From Siphonodentalium dalli (lineage: Eukaryota > Mollusca > Scaphopoda > Gadilida > Siphonodentaliidae), in assembly GCA_032622095.1 (NCBI GenBank), contig CP136063.1, forward strand, positions 75,063,980 through 75,127,979: 64,000 nucleotides of DNA. The letters are read 5' to 3'. Positions 55,941 through 64,000 of this stretch are shown one piece after another (the stretch's first letter is position 1; every line of letters starts with the position of its first letter). The translations under genes were made by a program, and so were the position numbers. Below the pieces are notes generated by a model. That model ran no database searches and had not been told where the DNA came from. It saw only the letters and a list, made by a program, of their open reading frames with translations.

Positions 55941-56266
55941 TCCCATGGAACGTACCCGGGTGTTTGATTACCCGAAAATGGTGTCTCACTTCGTCGCATG
56001 CAATGCTGAGTAAAATCGCAGTTTCTTTGAATGTTTTTTGTGGATTAAATTGCATTGGGGATAAACATACACTGTTCGTGAACTCGCCGGCAAGCTACAC
56101 AGTGGTTTGATACTCGAATTCCCGAATATCCAATTCAAATTGCTGGGTCCCGGCAAATCCGACTAGATGCCTGATTGGTATAAAACTCAAAAATGAAGAT
56201 GTTGGACCTAAATACATTATCATTGTGATTTATAGATAAATAGATCTGATCGTGTGATTTTCTGAT

Positions 56267-58123
56267 TTACAGGATTGTTTCAGCTGTGTCCCCGCCGGGT
56301 CGTTCAAGTTGTCTTCCTCTATTTCGAGTATATGAACCACCCGAAAGCGCACGTGCAATCTTTTCTGTGAAAAGTGCTTCGTTTGTCTTGATATGAGTAA
56401 ATGTTTTGATACAAAGTTGAACATCTGATTCTAATTCATCGGTCGGTACATCCTCAAGCATTACAATGATGAGTCGCCGGTCGCGCCTTGAGAGAAATTT
56501 CAAAAATGCTGTTCGCAGCTCGAATAGACACCATTCGCTCTGAGTGAAGTTTATACTGAACACCATGATCACGTGACGGCTGGAATCAATCCCGTCGATG
56601 ATATTTTCGGCAATAGATTTCCCCGGGATGAAATCCTTGTGATGAAGGCAGAAGTTAAATCTGTCATGTTTGTATCCATTCATTTTATCCAAGAAAACAC
56701 GGGTTACCCAATTCACGTCAGCCTCTGCGTAGCAGATCATTGCGTCATAGACGTAATTCACGTTGTCGATAGTTTCGTCTCTTCCACAAGGAAAAACTAA
56801 ACCAAGCTTCGCATACAACCAAGCTCTAACTTCTAGTCGGAATTTCCATATGACGACGAATAAAACTATGGATACTAATGTAATACTTGCGAAAACTATA
56901 GCCATTATGAGTTCGTCAGGTGATATCACAACATCGTTTCGATCAGAGCGACATATTTGTTGTTTTGTATCATTGAATTCTGAGAGCAAAATCCTTGGCG
57001 AATTTGTCGCTTGTATACACGTAAGGTTCCAGTATGGATCTCCAGTTTCACCGTTTTGTAACATGTACTTGACCAATTTAACAGTTTCTAGTATACCACA
57101 ATCACATTTGAATGGGTTGCCACGCAAATCGACACGAATAGTGCGTAATTTCTTCAAGTTATCAACCTGCTCACTTGACAGACTAGTTATGTTATTGTGA
57201 GATAAATCCAAGACTGTTTCTCCACCGAGTCGCTCGTCATGAATACTGAAATCCGTTATTCTGTTTGAAGAAAGATCGACGTATTTGATTGCAGGAAACG
57301 ATAACCAGTTAATGGACCACTTTTTCAGTACTGTCGGGAATGATTCTATTGAACATCCGGATGCATCTATTGTCTCAATCGCAACCATCTTAACGAAGAT
57401 GAACAAATATTCCAGAAATGATACCGTTTCTTCGTCGAAGCAATAGCGAACGGTTCGGAGTTGACCATATTCACAATTGCCATTGGGCAGTATGAATTCG
57501 GTCATTCGTTTCACGGTATCAAGAGTCGTCGATGGTGATAGTATAGGAATATGTCCTATCGTAATTCTTGAATTCGTCCATGTGAACTTCTTCATGTATT
57601 TTGGACCACAGAAAGCACTTCCTAACAGCTCCCAAGCCATTCCCGATTCAAAATTCACCTGGGAGTCTGAGATGTCTACCTCCAGCAGGGATGTCATATC
57701 ATTGTTGGTAAGGTCTCCGCGTCGCACAGACATATAACAGCCACTTACTTTTAAAAAAGATATCCCTAATGTTCTTAGAAAGGAGTAAAGCACAGCCAGC
57801 TGGTCAGGTCCGTTACAATGTATATTCAGCGCATAGCACATCGTCTTCGACTTTCTGTTTTGAGAAATCCACGAGGAAATATCCACAATAGAAAGTTCGC
57901 CATAGTTAAGCTCACACGTTATCTTGACACACTTATAAGTTAATCCGATATCCACGAATTCTCCAGAATAATAACAAATATCTCGCAATCCGACAGGCAG
58001 TGAGGCAGTCCAATTTGAAGTAGGCGCAGATAGGTTTGCACTGGCATGTGTTATTTGCCTCAGAAGGCCGATCACGATTTGCGTGCACACAACAGCTGTA
58101 TTTATCTGCCGGTACCTATTCAT
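56267..58123 (-). CDS. Toll-like receptor, single exon, copy 2
   Basis: A 618-residue paralogue of the receptor at 50777. I start at the ATG at 58123, which aligns with the other copies; the ORF could begin at 58165. The signal peptide runs from MNRYRQIN to about HASA. Recognisable LRRs lie at about 275-340 (VDLSSNRI, LDLSHNNI) and the LRRCT CDC is at 340-342. The membrane helix is at about 405-426 and the TIR domain at about 459-594, with YDAMICYA and HKDFIPG. The tail ends ETIL, as in copy 1. The region from the TIR domain to the C-terminus differs from copy 1 at only about 13 of 160 positions, mostly conservative. The ectodomain differs much more, including a 10-12-residue length change. 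No introns or frame breaks are seen, and single-exon TLRs are common in molluscs. The gene is probably functional; specificity is unknown. Confidence 0.9.
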   Translation of the reverse strand: MNRYRQINTAVVCTQIVIGLLRQITHASANLSAPTSNWTASLPVGLRDICYYSGEFVDIGLTYKCVKITCELNYGELSIVDISSWISQNRKSKTMCYALNIHCNGPDQLAVLYSFLRTLGISFLKVSGCYMSVRRGDLTNNDMTSLLEVDISDSQVNFESGMAWELLGSAFCGPKYMKKFTWTNSRITIGHIPILSPSTTLDTVKRMTEFILPNGNCEYGQLRTVRYCFDEETVSFLEYLFIFVKMVAIETIDASGCSIESFPTVLKKWSINWLSFPAIKYVDLSSNRITDFSIHDERLGGETVLDLSHNNITSLSSEQVDNLKKLRTIRVDLRGNPFKCDCGILETVKLVKYMLQNGETGDPYWNLTCIQATNSPRILLSEFNDTKQQICRSDRNDVVISPDELIMAIVFASITLVSIVLFVVIWKFRLEVRAWLYAKLGLVFPCGRDETIDNVNYVYDAMICYAEADVNWVTRVFLDKMNGYKHDRFNFCLHHKDFIPGKSIAENIIDGIDSSRHVIMVFSINFTQSEWCLFELRTAFLKFLSRRDRRLIIVMLEDVPTDELESDVQLCIKTFTHIKTNEALFTEKIARALSGGSYTRNRGRQLERPGGDTAETIL

Positions 58124-58139
58124 GTTGACACCTGCATGT

Positions 58140-58200
58140 GTAAGCTTTCCATCGACTGAGAGCATATAAAACTGTTAATATAAAATGTACAGCAATAACT
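58140..58200 (-). promoter_or_regulatory. Conserved 5' flank of copy 2 receptor, candidate core promoter
   Basis: The minus strand carries TTTTATATGCTCTCAGTCG about 20-50 bp before the ATG, the same block as in copy 1. Confidence 0.3.
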
Positions 58201-59249
58201 GAACAAATGCTGAATGTGAACTTCCTTGTTAGCGCAAGTTTATTTTTGGGAGTTGTTGTTATTGAATGGTAGAATGCTTTCCATTCAAAATTATCGTTCC
58301 GCGCTCTAGCATTAATTGCCGATTGCTCGAATGGCTCACATGCTATTAGTATAGGCTGTGCGAATGAGTAACGCGACAAGTTCTACTGATGGTAATATAG
58401 ACATTAAAGCGACTTATACACTTTTTGTGTCACAGTAGTCACAAGTACATATTTGTTTCAAAAAATTGCAGATTGTTTTCATATTATAGGATAGCTCCTC
58501 CAAGAAGCCGATCTGTAAGTTGAGAAAAAGAGTCGCAGTAATTTTAAAGTTTTCGTTGGTAAATTACAGAGAATTAATAATGGTAGCTACATCGAGTAAC
58601 CCTTTATATACTGAATGGCGTCTCACATTCATTTATTACATTATAGATTGGAACGATATATTATTCATTCAGAGGTTTGCTCAGGTAATGAAAGCAGACG
58701 ACAGACATAAACATGGATACATGTAATACAAGAGCTGAATGATTCATATTAATTTGTGGGAAATGTTCAGATAATTAATGTCGTTTGTTGAACTTATTGT
58801 CTAAACATTTCCTAAAGCAACTACTCGTCAATGATAATTTACTATAGAAAGGGTAACCGCAAAATTTCTTACTATAGATACAGTCGACATCAATGAATAA
58901 GAAGTTGATTCCTCACTGTGTGTTCCGAGTAGCCCAATTGAACGTACTCGAATATTTAATAACCGGAAATAGATAACACACTTCGATACATGTACATGTT
59001 ATGCCGATTAAAGGCGATTTTCTATAGGAGACCAAGTTCACATTTATTAATAATTACAGTGAAGCGCAAATCACTATAAGGGAAGTCAATTGCGGAATTA
59101 TTATTCATATATTACATGCTTCCATATGACCAGTTAGATATGTGGACACGTTTGGATTTCACGAACAAACTATTGGTGTACTATTCCTTAGCCAGTTTGG
59201 TTACTTCAATATTACTCGGAGGGTGTTAGACATTGCATGCGTCAATAAC

Positions 59250-59460
59250 TGTTTTATCGTGCTGAAACGCAATTGGATTATATTCGTTTCAGTACAATTT
59301 TATTGCGCTTCCGTGCAATAATTGCCCTTCCGTTCAATTGAATTGCGCCTCGGCGAATTTAAAAACGCTATTAATTGCACTCTATAACACTGCAAATTGC
59401 GTTTTAGTGTAATATAATTGGGCTTCATGCAGTGCAATTATTAATAATTGTTAATTTGGT
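59250..59460. repeat. Degenerate CAATT-rich low-complexity stretch
   Basis: CAATT/AATTG and TTGCG motifs recur irregularly (CGCAATTGGA, ATTGCGCTTC, AATTGCGCCTC, AATTGCACTC). It separates the two flanking blocks of copy 3 and has no counterpart in copies 1 and 2. The origin is unknown. Confidence 0.5.
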
Positions 59461-59607
59461 CTCCCATACTTTTCATGCAGTTTCTTTGAATTTATTTGTT
59501 GTCAATTGAATGACATTGGAGATAAACGTACCATGCTTCGTTGGGTATGTGCGGAGGATTCGAGCATCAAAACAATTTGAGTTTATTAGGCGTTGATATA
59601 TTTGAAC

Positions 59608-59626
59608 TGAGAGAGAGAGAGAGAGA
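59608..59626. repeat. (GA)n microsatellite
   Basis: A short GA tract that lies exactly where the receptor body is missing in copy 3. Confidence 0.9.
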
Positions 59627-60063
59627 TAATCTTTTATTAAGGTAACATGTGCATCCACAATACATAAATATATTACATAAACAAATAATGATATTTCACC
59701 TGGCCGCATGGGGCCTATAAGTCACGCTTATAGTATGTAACTAACTTGTGTGATTTGTATCAGAAGACCGATGACGATTTATCGGCACACAACAGCAATA
59801 TTTACTTGCATGTATCTATTCATGATTGACCCCAGGTGTAAGTATTTCAACGAATAAGGGTATAATAAACATGCGTGTAAAATATACAACAATAACTGAA
59901 CAGAAACCAACTTCCTTGTTGGCGCACTTTTATTTTTGTGAGTTGTAGTGTATATTATGGTCGAGCGCACTTCAATAAAGATGAAGGTTCTTACATATGC
60001 AGACTGTTCGAATTACTCAGGTACTATTCTCGGCTGTGTGGAAGGAAATGATAAGTTAATTTT

Positions 60064-60830
60064 GATAATATCGACATGACGGTGACGTATATTAGATCCT
60101 CAAATTAAAGTGACATAGCGCTGTCTAATCTCAACGTTGATTGCTATGGCATTATTTTTCAAAAACTTAATCATCCAGAATTGAAGCTAAATCCTCACAG
60201 TTTTCAATTCATCGCAAAAACTGATCAAGTGCAGGTATTTGTTTATTGTGGTAGAAAATATACTACATGTATTTGAGAAGTTTGTTCGGACACATTCTTC
60301 AAACCGACACTTCTGTCCATTGTCTCAACCAAAACAATAACCAGTTTTAACTAATATATCAGTGACACCGGTGTACCATAGATCAAAATCTTAGTGTTCT
60401 GTATTTGTGATGTTCATAAGGATTTAACTACAGTTTGCTTTAATTTAATTTGTATACGTCCGTTTGAGAAAAAAGGTAGTATTATTTAGTCAGCCTGTCC
60501 GTCCGTTTGTTTGTCCGTCTGTTTGGTCCCTCGTTCGCTGATGTACATGTACTTGTGCGGTGCAATCAATTAAAAAATATATATTTAAGAAATAAATACA
60601 CTGCGCATCGGCATGGGAATACAGGATACTGACCAATCAGGACGAGCCTTTTATGTAGGTTTATGCAAGGTCGTATTACAATTATACCTAATTTCTTAAT
60701 ATCTCCATTATTTATTCAATATAATCAATCCCAAAGAAATGAATATTTCTGAAGTAAATTTCTAGAGAAAAAGACATTTGAAGAGTATATTGTTGACTAA
60801 ATAACGGAGATGTTGTTTGAAACAGTTCAA
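60064..60830. other. Intergenic, no gene seen
   Basis: No coding stretch or known element is recognised. A pyrimidine-rich, GTCC/GTTT-repeating patch lies near 60490-60535. Confidence 0.6.
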
Positions 60831-61044
60831 ACAGTAATGCTCAAAGTAATTGACCACTTAACCACAGCATAATTATGGGTAATTTTTCAGGATTTAGTCG
60901 GAAATATGGCTTGTTGCCATTCATCGGAAAGCTCTCGCCGAGAGCTTTCCGAGAATGGCAATAATCCATTTTTCCTACTAAATCCTGAAAAATTACCCAT
61001 AATTCTGCTGTGGTTAAGTGGTCAATTACATTGGGCATTACTGT
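60831..61044. repeat. 214-bp near-perfect inverted repeat (hairpin)
   Basis: The two arms of about 107 bp are about 92% complementary with one small indel. The outer ends are ACAGTAATGC and GCATTACTGT, and the centre is GCTCTCGCCGAGAGC (60931-60945), so there is almost no loop. Other paired blocks are TAATTGACCACTTAACCACA and GGGTAATTTTTCAGGATTTA. Read on either strand, the arms would fold into one long hairpin. A palindromic MITE is the simplest explanation; a small-RNA precursor is possible but unsupported. Confidence 0.85.
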
Positions 61045-61052
61045 AGCACCAC

Positions 61053-61363
61053 AAGTGATATACTTCGATCGTAATTGTATGACTCGTAAATTTTCCGACA
61101 TCGATTCAACTGTATACAAGAAACTGTATACCACAATGGTTCGATCTGCCATGGAATATTGTGGTATTGTGTGGAAACCATATCTTGTTGGACTTAGCCA
61201 CAAACTGGAGACGGTTCAGAGGAGAGCTACACGAATGGCCCCTAGTCTGAGAAAGTTCAGTTATGTGCAGAGACTCCTGATACTAAACTTACACACCGTG
61301 AAATACAGATTACTGAGAGCTGATATGATAGAAACATATAAAGTTATACGTGGCATATAAAAT
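61053..61363 (+). pseudogene. LINE (non-LTR retrotransposon) 3' ORF2 fragment
   Basis: The plus strand reads, in order, LYKKLYTTMVRSAMEYCGIVW, then LETVQRRATRM, SLRKFSYVQRLLILNL, VKYRLLRADMIETYK and VIRGI. This series (LVRS.LEY...W, LE.VQRRATK, Y..RL..L.L.TL.YRR.RGDMI..YKI) is the hallmark of the C-terminal part of the reverse-transcriptase ORF in CR1/L2/Rex-like LINEs. The open frame starts in the hairpin at 61010, but LINE similarity starts after it. The reverse-transcriptase core is absent, so this is a 5'-truncated copy. It ends at TAA near 61360, and a longer 3' part may follow in another frame. Confidence 0.8.
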
Positions 61364-61615
61364 ATAGACTCAACACAGTTCCCCAGACAATCAAATTACA
61401 AGACAACCCGGAGGCCGAGTCCGGTAAAAGGTGTATAGTTGGGAATGTCAATTTCAATTTCAATTGTTATTCGGATGCCAAGAAGTGCAAGGCGATCAAT
61501 TCTATGATTTGGTCATTCGTGAAACCAATATATTTTATATTCTATAATTGCAATCATTGGTATATAATATATGATCTTGAGCGCGTTACCATTTCTGACT
61601 AAATATGGTGTTCTT
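61364..61615. other. Intergenic, possible LINE 3' tail, nothing further recognised
   Basis: It contains AAATATAGACTCAACAC and CAATTTCAATTTCAATT runs. No open frame or motif is recognised. Confidence 0.4.
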
Positions 61616-62808
61616 GTATGAAGGTAGCGGCAAACTACCTGAGGGCAACCCAGAACATTTGGCTCGCTCGCCTCCCGTCGGTGTTATTAACCCCGCACAT
61701 ACCGCTATTGGCTAAGAGAGCCCGGGGAGCGGACAGTATATTTCGATGATGCTAGGTAGCGCAATAGCAACTGAGTGTGACATCCAAATATTGACTCGCT
61801 GACGCGTCCACGGCCGATGTTATTAACCACTCAAAATCGGGTAAAATACCATATAGACAAAAAGAGCCCGGGAGAGGCCATAGGCCCGTGGACACTATAT
61901 GTCAATGTTATAAGGTAGCGACATACTACCTAAGGGCAACCTAGACAATTTACTACCTCGCTCGTTTCCGGTCGGTGTTTTAACCACTCAAATGCCGATA
62001 TTGGCTAAGAGACCCCACAGGAGCCCGGGTGTCTTCGTGTGGTTTCAGACAGTATATTTTGATCATGCGCAGTACATGTGGTAGTGTAATAACATCTGAG
62101 TGTGACATCCAAATATTGACTCGATAACGCGTTCACGGCGATGTTGTTAACCCCTCAAAATCCGTTAAAATACGATATAGACAAAAAGAGCCCGGGAGAG
62201 GCCGACTGTCTCCGTGAACATTATGACAGTATAGTTTGATGTGGGTTTTTTTTTATAGTGGACTACTTCGTGAGTGTGAGATTTAACTACTGTCATTCAG
62301 TTTGAAACTCTCGTTTTTAATATTTTCATTCCTTGGCAGTTTATCAGCATAGCACCGCTAGAATTCAGTTTGAAACTCTTTTTTAATATATTCATTCCTT
62401 AGCAGTTTAGCAACATATCACTGCTAGAATTCAGTTTGAAACTCTCTTTTTTAATATTTTCATTCCTTAGCAGTTTAGCCGCATAGCACCGCTAGAATTC
62501 AGTTTGAAACTCTCTATTTTAATATTGTCATTCCTTAGCAGTTTAGCAGCGTAGCAATGCTAGAATACAGTTTGATACTCTTTGTTCTTGATTAAGTTGC
62601 CATATCTACATACTCTCGTATCAACGGCCGATGTTAAAACCCCGCAAATGCCGATATTGGCTAAGAGAGCCCGGGAAAGCCTGAGTGTCTTCGTGTGGTT
62701 TCGGACAGTATATTTTGATGATGCGCGGTAGTGTGACGTCCAAATATCGACTCGAACGAGTAAAATTTTCTATGTTGCCCTCAGGTAATTTATGCCGCTA
62801 CCTTATAC
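61616..62808. mobile_element. 1.2-kb element with inverted ends, non-autonomous
   Basis: The left end (AAGGTAGCGGCAAACTACCT, then GAGGGCAACC) is inverted at 62774-62804 (GTTGCCCTCAGGTAA, then GCCGCTACCTT), giving terminal inverted repeats of about 31-33 bp. A direct internal copy of the left end lies at 61910-61943. Two larger direct repeats of about 290-320 bp follow (GAGTGTGACATCCAAATATT at 61775 and 62098; AAAAAGAGCCCGGGAGAGGC at 61859 and 62184). A third partial copy is near 62617-62760. I see no transposase frame or clear target duplication. Confidence 0.7.
62295..62581. repeat. Four-copy minisatellite, 66-68-bp unit
   Basis: ATTCAGTTTGAAACTC starts units at 62295, 62363, 62429 and 62497, and a diverged edge lies at 62565. 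Each unit also has a CATTCCTTAGCAGTTTAGC block and a GCTAGAAT block. It lies inside the 1.2-kb inverted-end element, a common place for internal minisatellites. Confidence 0.9.
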
Positions 62809-64000
62809 CGTCGAGATATAGCGTCCACGGGCCCATGGGGGCGCCCGGGCGTCTCGGGCGGTAATTAGTCACACCGTTGCTGCTTAACCATGCATATATT
62901 ATAGCATTTGTACCTGGTCATCCAGTCCCCTGGGCCACATGACGTTAGTGATGATTACGGCTTCTGTTACACTATGTGTATAATGATACCGTGTAATATA
63001 CAGTATTCGTGCTAGCAACTGCATGTAATGAAGGTTACGTTTTTTCGTCAATCGTAGCATTAGTTGCGAAATATATTTGAATTATTATAAACTTTTGGAT
63101 ATGTGCAAATATTTCGATATTTTCATTCAAAGATAAATATTTTTCGTTTCAAGTTTCCTTTTTAGACTGCCAATGCACATTTTTTCTCTACATGTAGTTT
63201 TCGAAACGAAAACATTTGTTTCCGTTGGAAAATTGTCACCTAATTCCCAGGTGTGTGTTGTATCCCTTTGAAATCAAAAAATAATTATAGTACAGAGATG
63301 TCTAGTTTACTCAAACATTTCATGTTTGTAGATGTGACGAACCTGATATATATGTGATGTTGGACAAGTTGATCACGTCAGTGCCATATTAAACTTGCGA
63401 TAGGTCAGATTTATCAGACATCTTCTAGTGTTTATCTACAGTCTACCCACTGTCGAGCCCACACATACCCACCTACTACAGTGGACCGATGACTCATTCG
63501 TGCATCAGGCTGAGGTGGTAGATCATTCTGGATTGTTGTGCAGTAACAGCTGCTTTGTGTAATGTTCACCACTAAAGCAATGAATACATGACGTCCCAAA
63601 TTCCGCCGAATTATATGGCGCCGAGATGTACGAAGCTTGTGTATTGTATTCGCATGTGTATCCACGACATTTAACACCAATGCACACCCGAAGAATTGCT
63701 CGGGTTTTGTGTCATTGTGCGTGCATCAGATTACCCATGAATTGGTTTACAATAATGTAATGTAACAATGGAGAAAACGAGACATAACACCCGCTTACAC
63801 CTTTATTTTGAGCCGGCATCCGGGTACTGTATGGCGTTTGCAAAACCAATGGTAATTTGACAGGTATTTCACCTAATGTTATATTCATAACAGGATAGAG
63901 TAGTGCGCATGCACCCGACCATAGCTGCTTTCGTCAAAACACTCCAATCATTTCAACTATTTTCGGTATTTAAAGTATGTTTACAAATATCTTTAGACAA
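62809..64000. other. Intergenic, no gene recognised
   Basis: It starts with a GC-rich patch (GGGGGCGCCCGGGCG near 62835), then AT-rich DNA. An 82-codon minus-strand frame at 63432-63680 has no recognisable domain or conserved partner in this window. Confidence 0.5.

Larger units (their letters stand above)
55320..58390 (-). repeat. Segmental duplication unit, copy 2 (receptor unit)
   Basis: It has the same content and order as copy 1, without the 3.6-kb insertion. It also shares a left extension (about 55325-55430) with copy 3 at 58495-58580, which copy 1 lacks. Confidence 0.85.
58490..60060 (-). pseudogene. Segmental duplication unit, copy 3, receptor body deleted
   Basis: The left part (58495-58870) matches the downstream flank of copy 2, but the candidate exon is missing. 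Near 59479-59590 it matches the 3' flank of the receptors (GCAGTTTCTTTGAAT, GGAGATAAACGTACC, CATCAAAACAATTTGAG). Right after a GA tract it resumes at the receptor 5' end (59735-59823) and 5' flank (to about 60050). About 1.8 kb of coding sequence is absent. The surviving start reads MNRYMQVNIAVVCR and then a TAA, where the intact genes have ACGCAA. It is clearly a dead copy. Confidence 0.75.

Noticed and set aside
58116-58379. 87-codon minus-strand frame upstream of the copy 2 receptor
   Set aside because: It overlaps the receptor start in another frame and is not conserved in copy 1.
63432-63680. 82-codon minus-strand frame
   Set aside because: No domain, splice context or paralogue is seen; chance is as likely.

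Overview
The window looks like animal nuclear DNA, most likely from a marine lophotrochozoan such as a bivalve or other mollusc. The evidence is two intronless Toll-like receptor (TLR) genes in a local duplication, fragments of non-LTR retrotransposons, AT-rich intergenic DNA with many inverted-repeat elements, and no bacterial gene organisation. The species is not identified.

Positions 1-46209 are one uninterrupted tandem satellite, already running at the left edge. The basic unit is 46 bp and grows to 52 or 54 bp by lengthening an internal TA tract; I estimate about 900 units. The array is zoned. The left 9.5 kb is mostly 46- and 52-bp units with a GTGCTC core. At 10.5-14.4 kb there is a near-exact 1949-bp tandem duplication. 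From about 14.4 to 26 kb, 54- and 52-bp units dominate, with a GCGCTC core frequent from about 16.8 kb. The right 22 kb is a higher-order repeat of about 6.1 kb, one copy of which has lost about 2.4 kb. The long open frames in the array follow from the 54-bp period and are not genes.

Positions 46210-60070 hold a degenerate tandem cluster of one duplicated unit, all on the minus strand. Copy 1 (46410-52900) carries an intact TLR at 50777-52666, split from a small conserved downstream candidate exon by a 3.6-kb inverted-repeat element. Copy 2 (about 55320-58390) carries an intact TLR at 56267-58123 and keeps the pre-insertion site. Copy 3 (about 58490-60060) has lost the whole receptor body. 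A fourth fragment, only the 5' end, sits near 53640. Both intact receptors have a signal peptide, a divergent ectodomain, a short LRR block with an LRRCT cap, one membrane segment, a TIR domain and the same C-terminal ETIL motif. They are probably immune receptors under birth-and-death evolution; that role is inferred from the family.

Positions 60070-64000 hold a 214-bp hairpin, a LINE 3' fragment, a 1.2-kb element with inverted ends, and a four-copy minisatellite. I recognise no host gene there.
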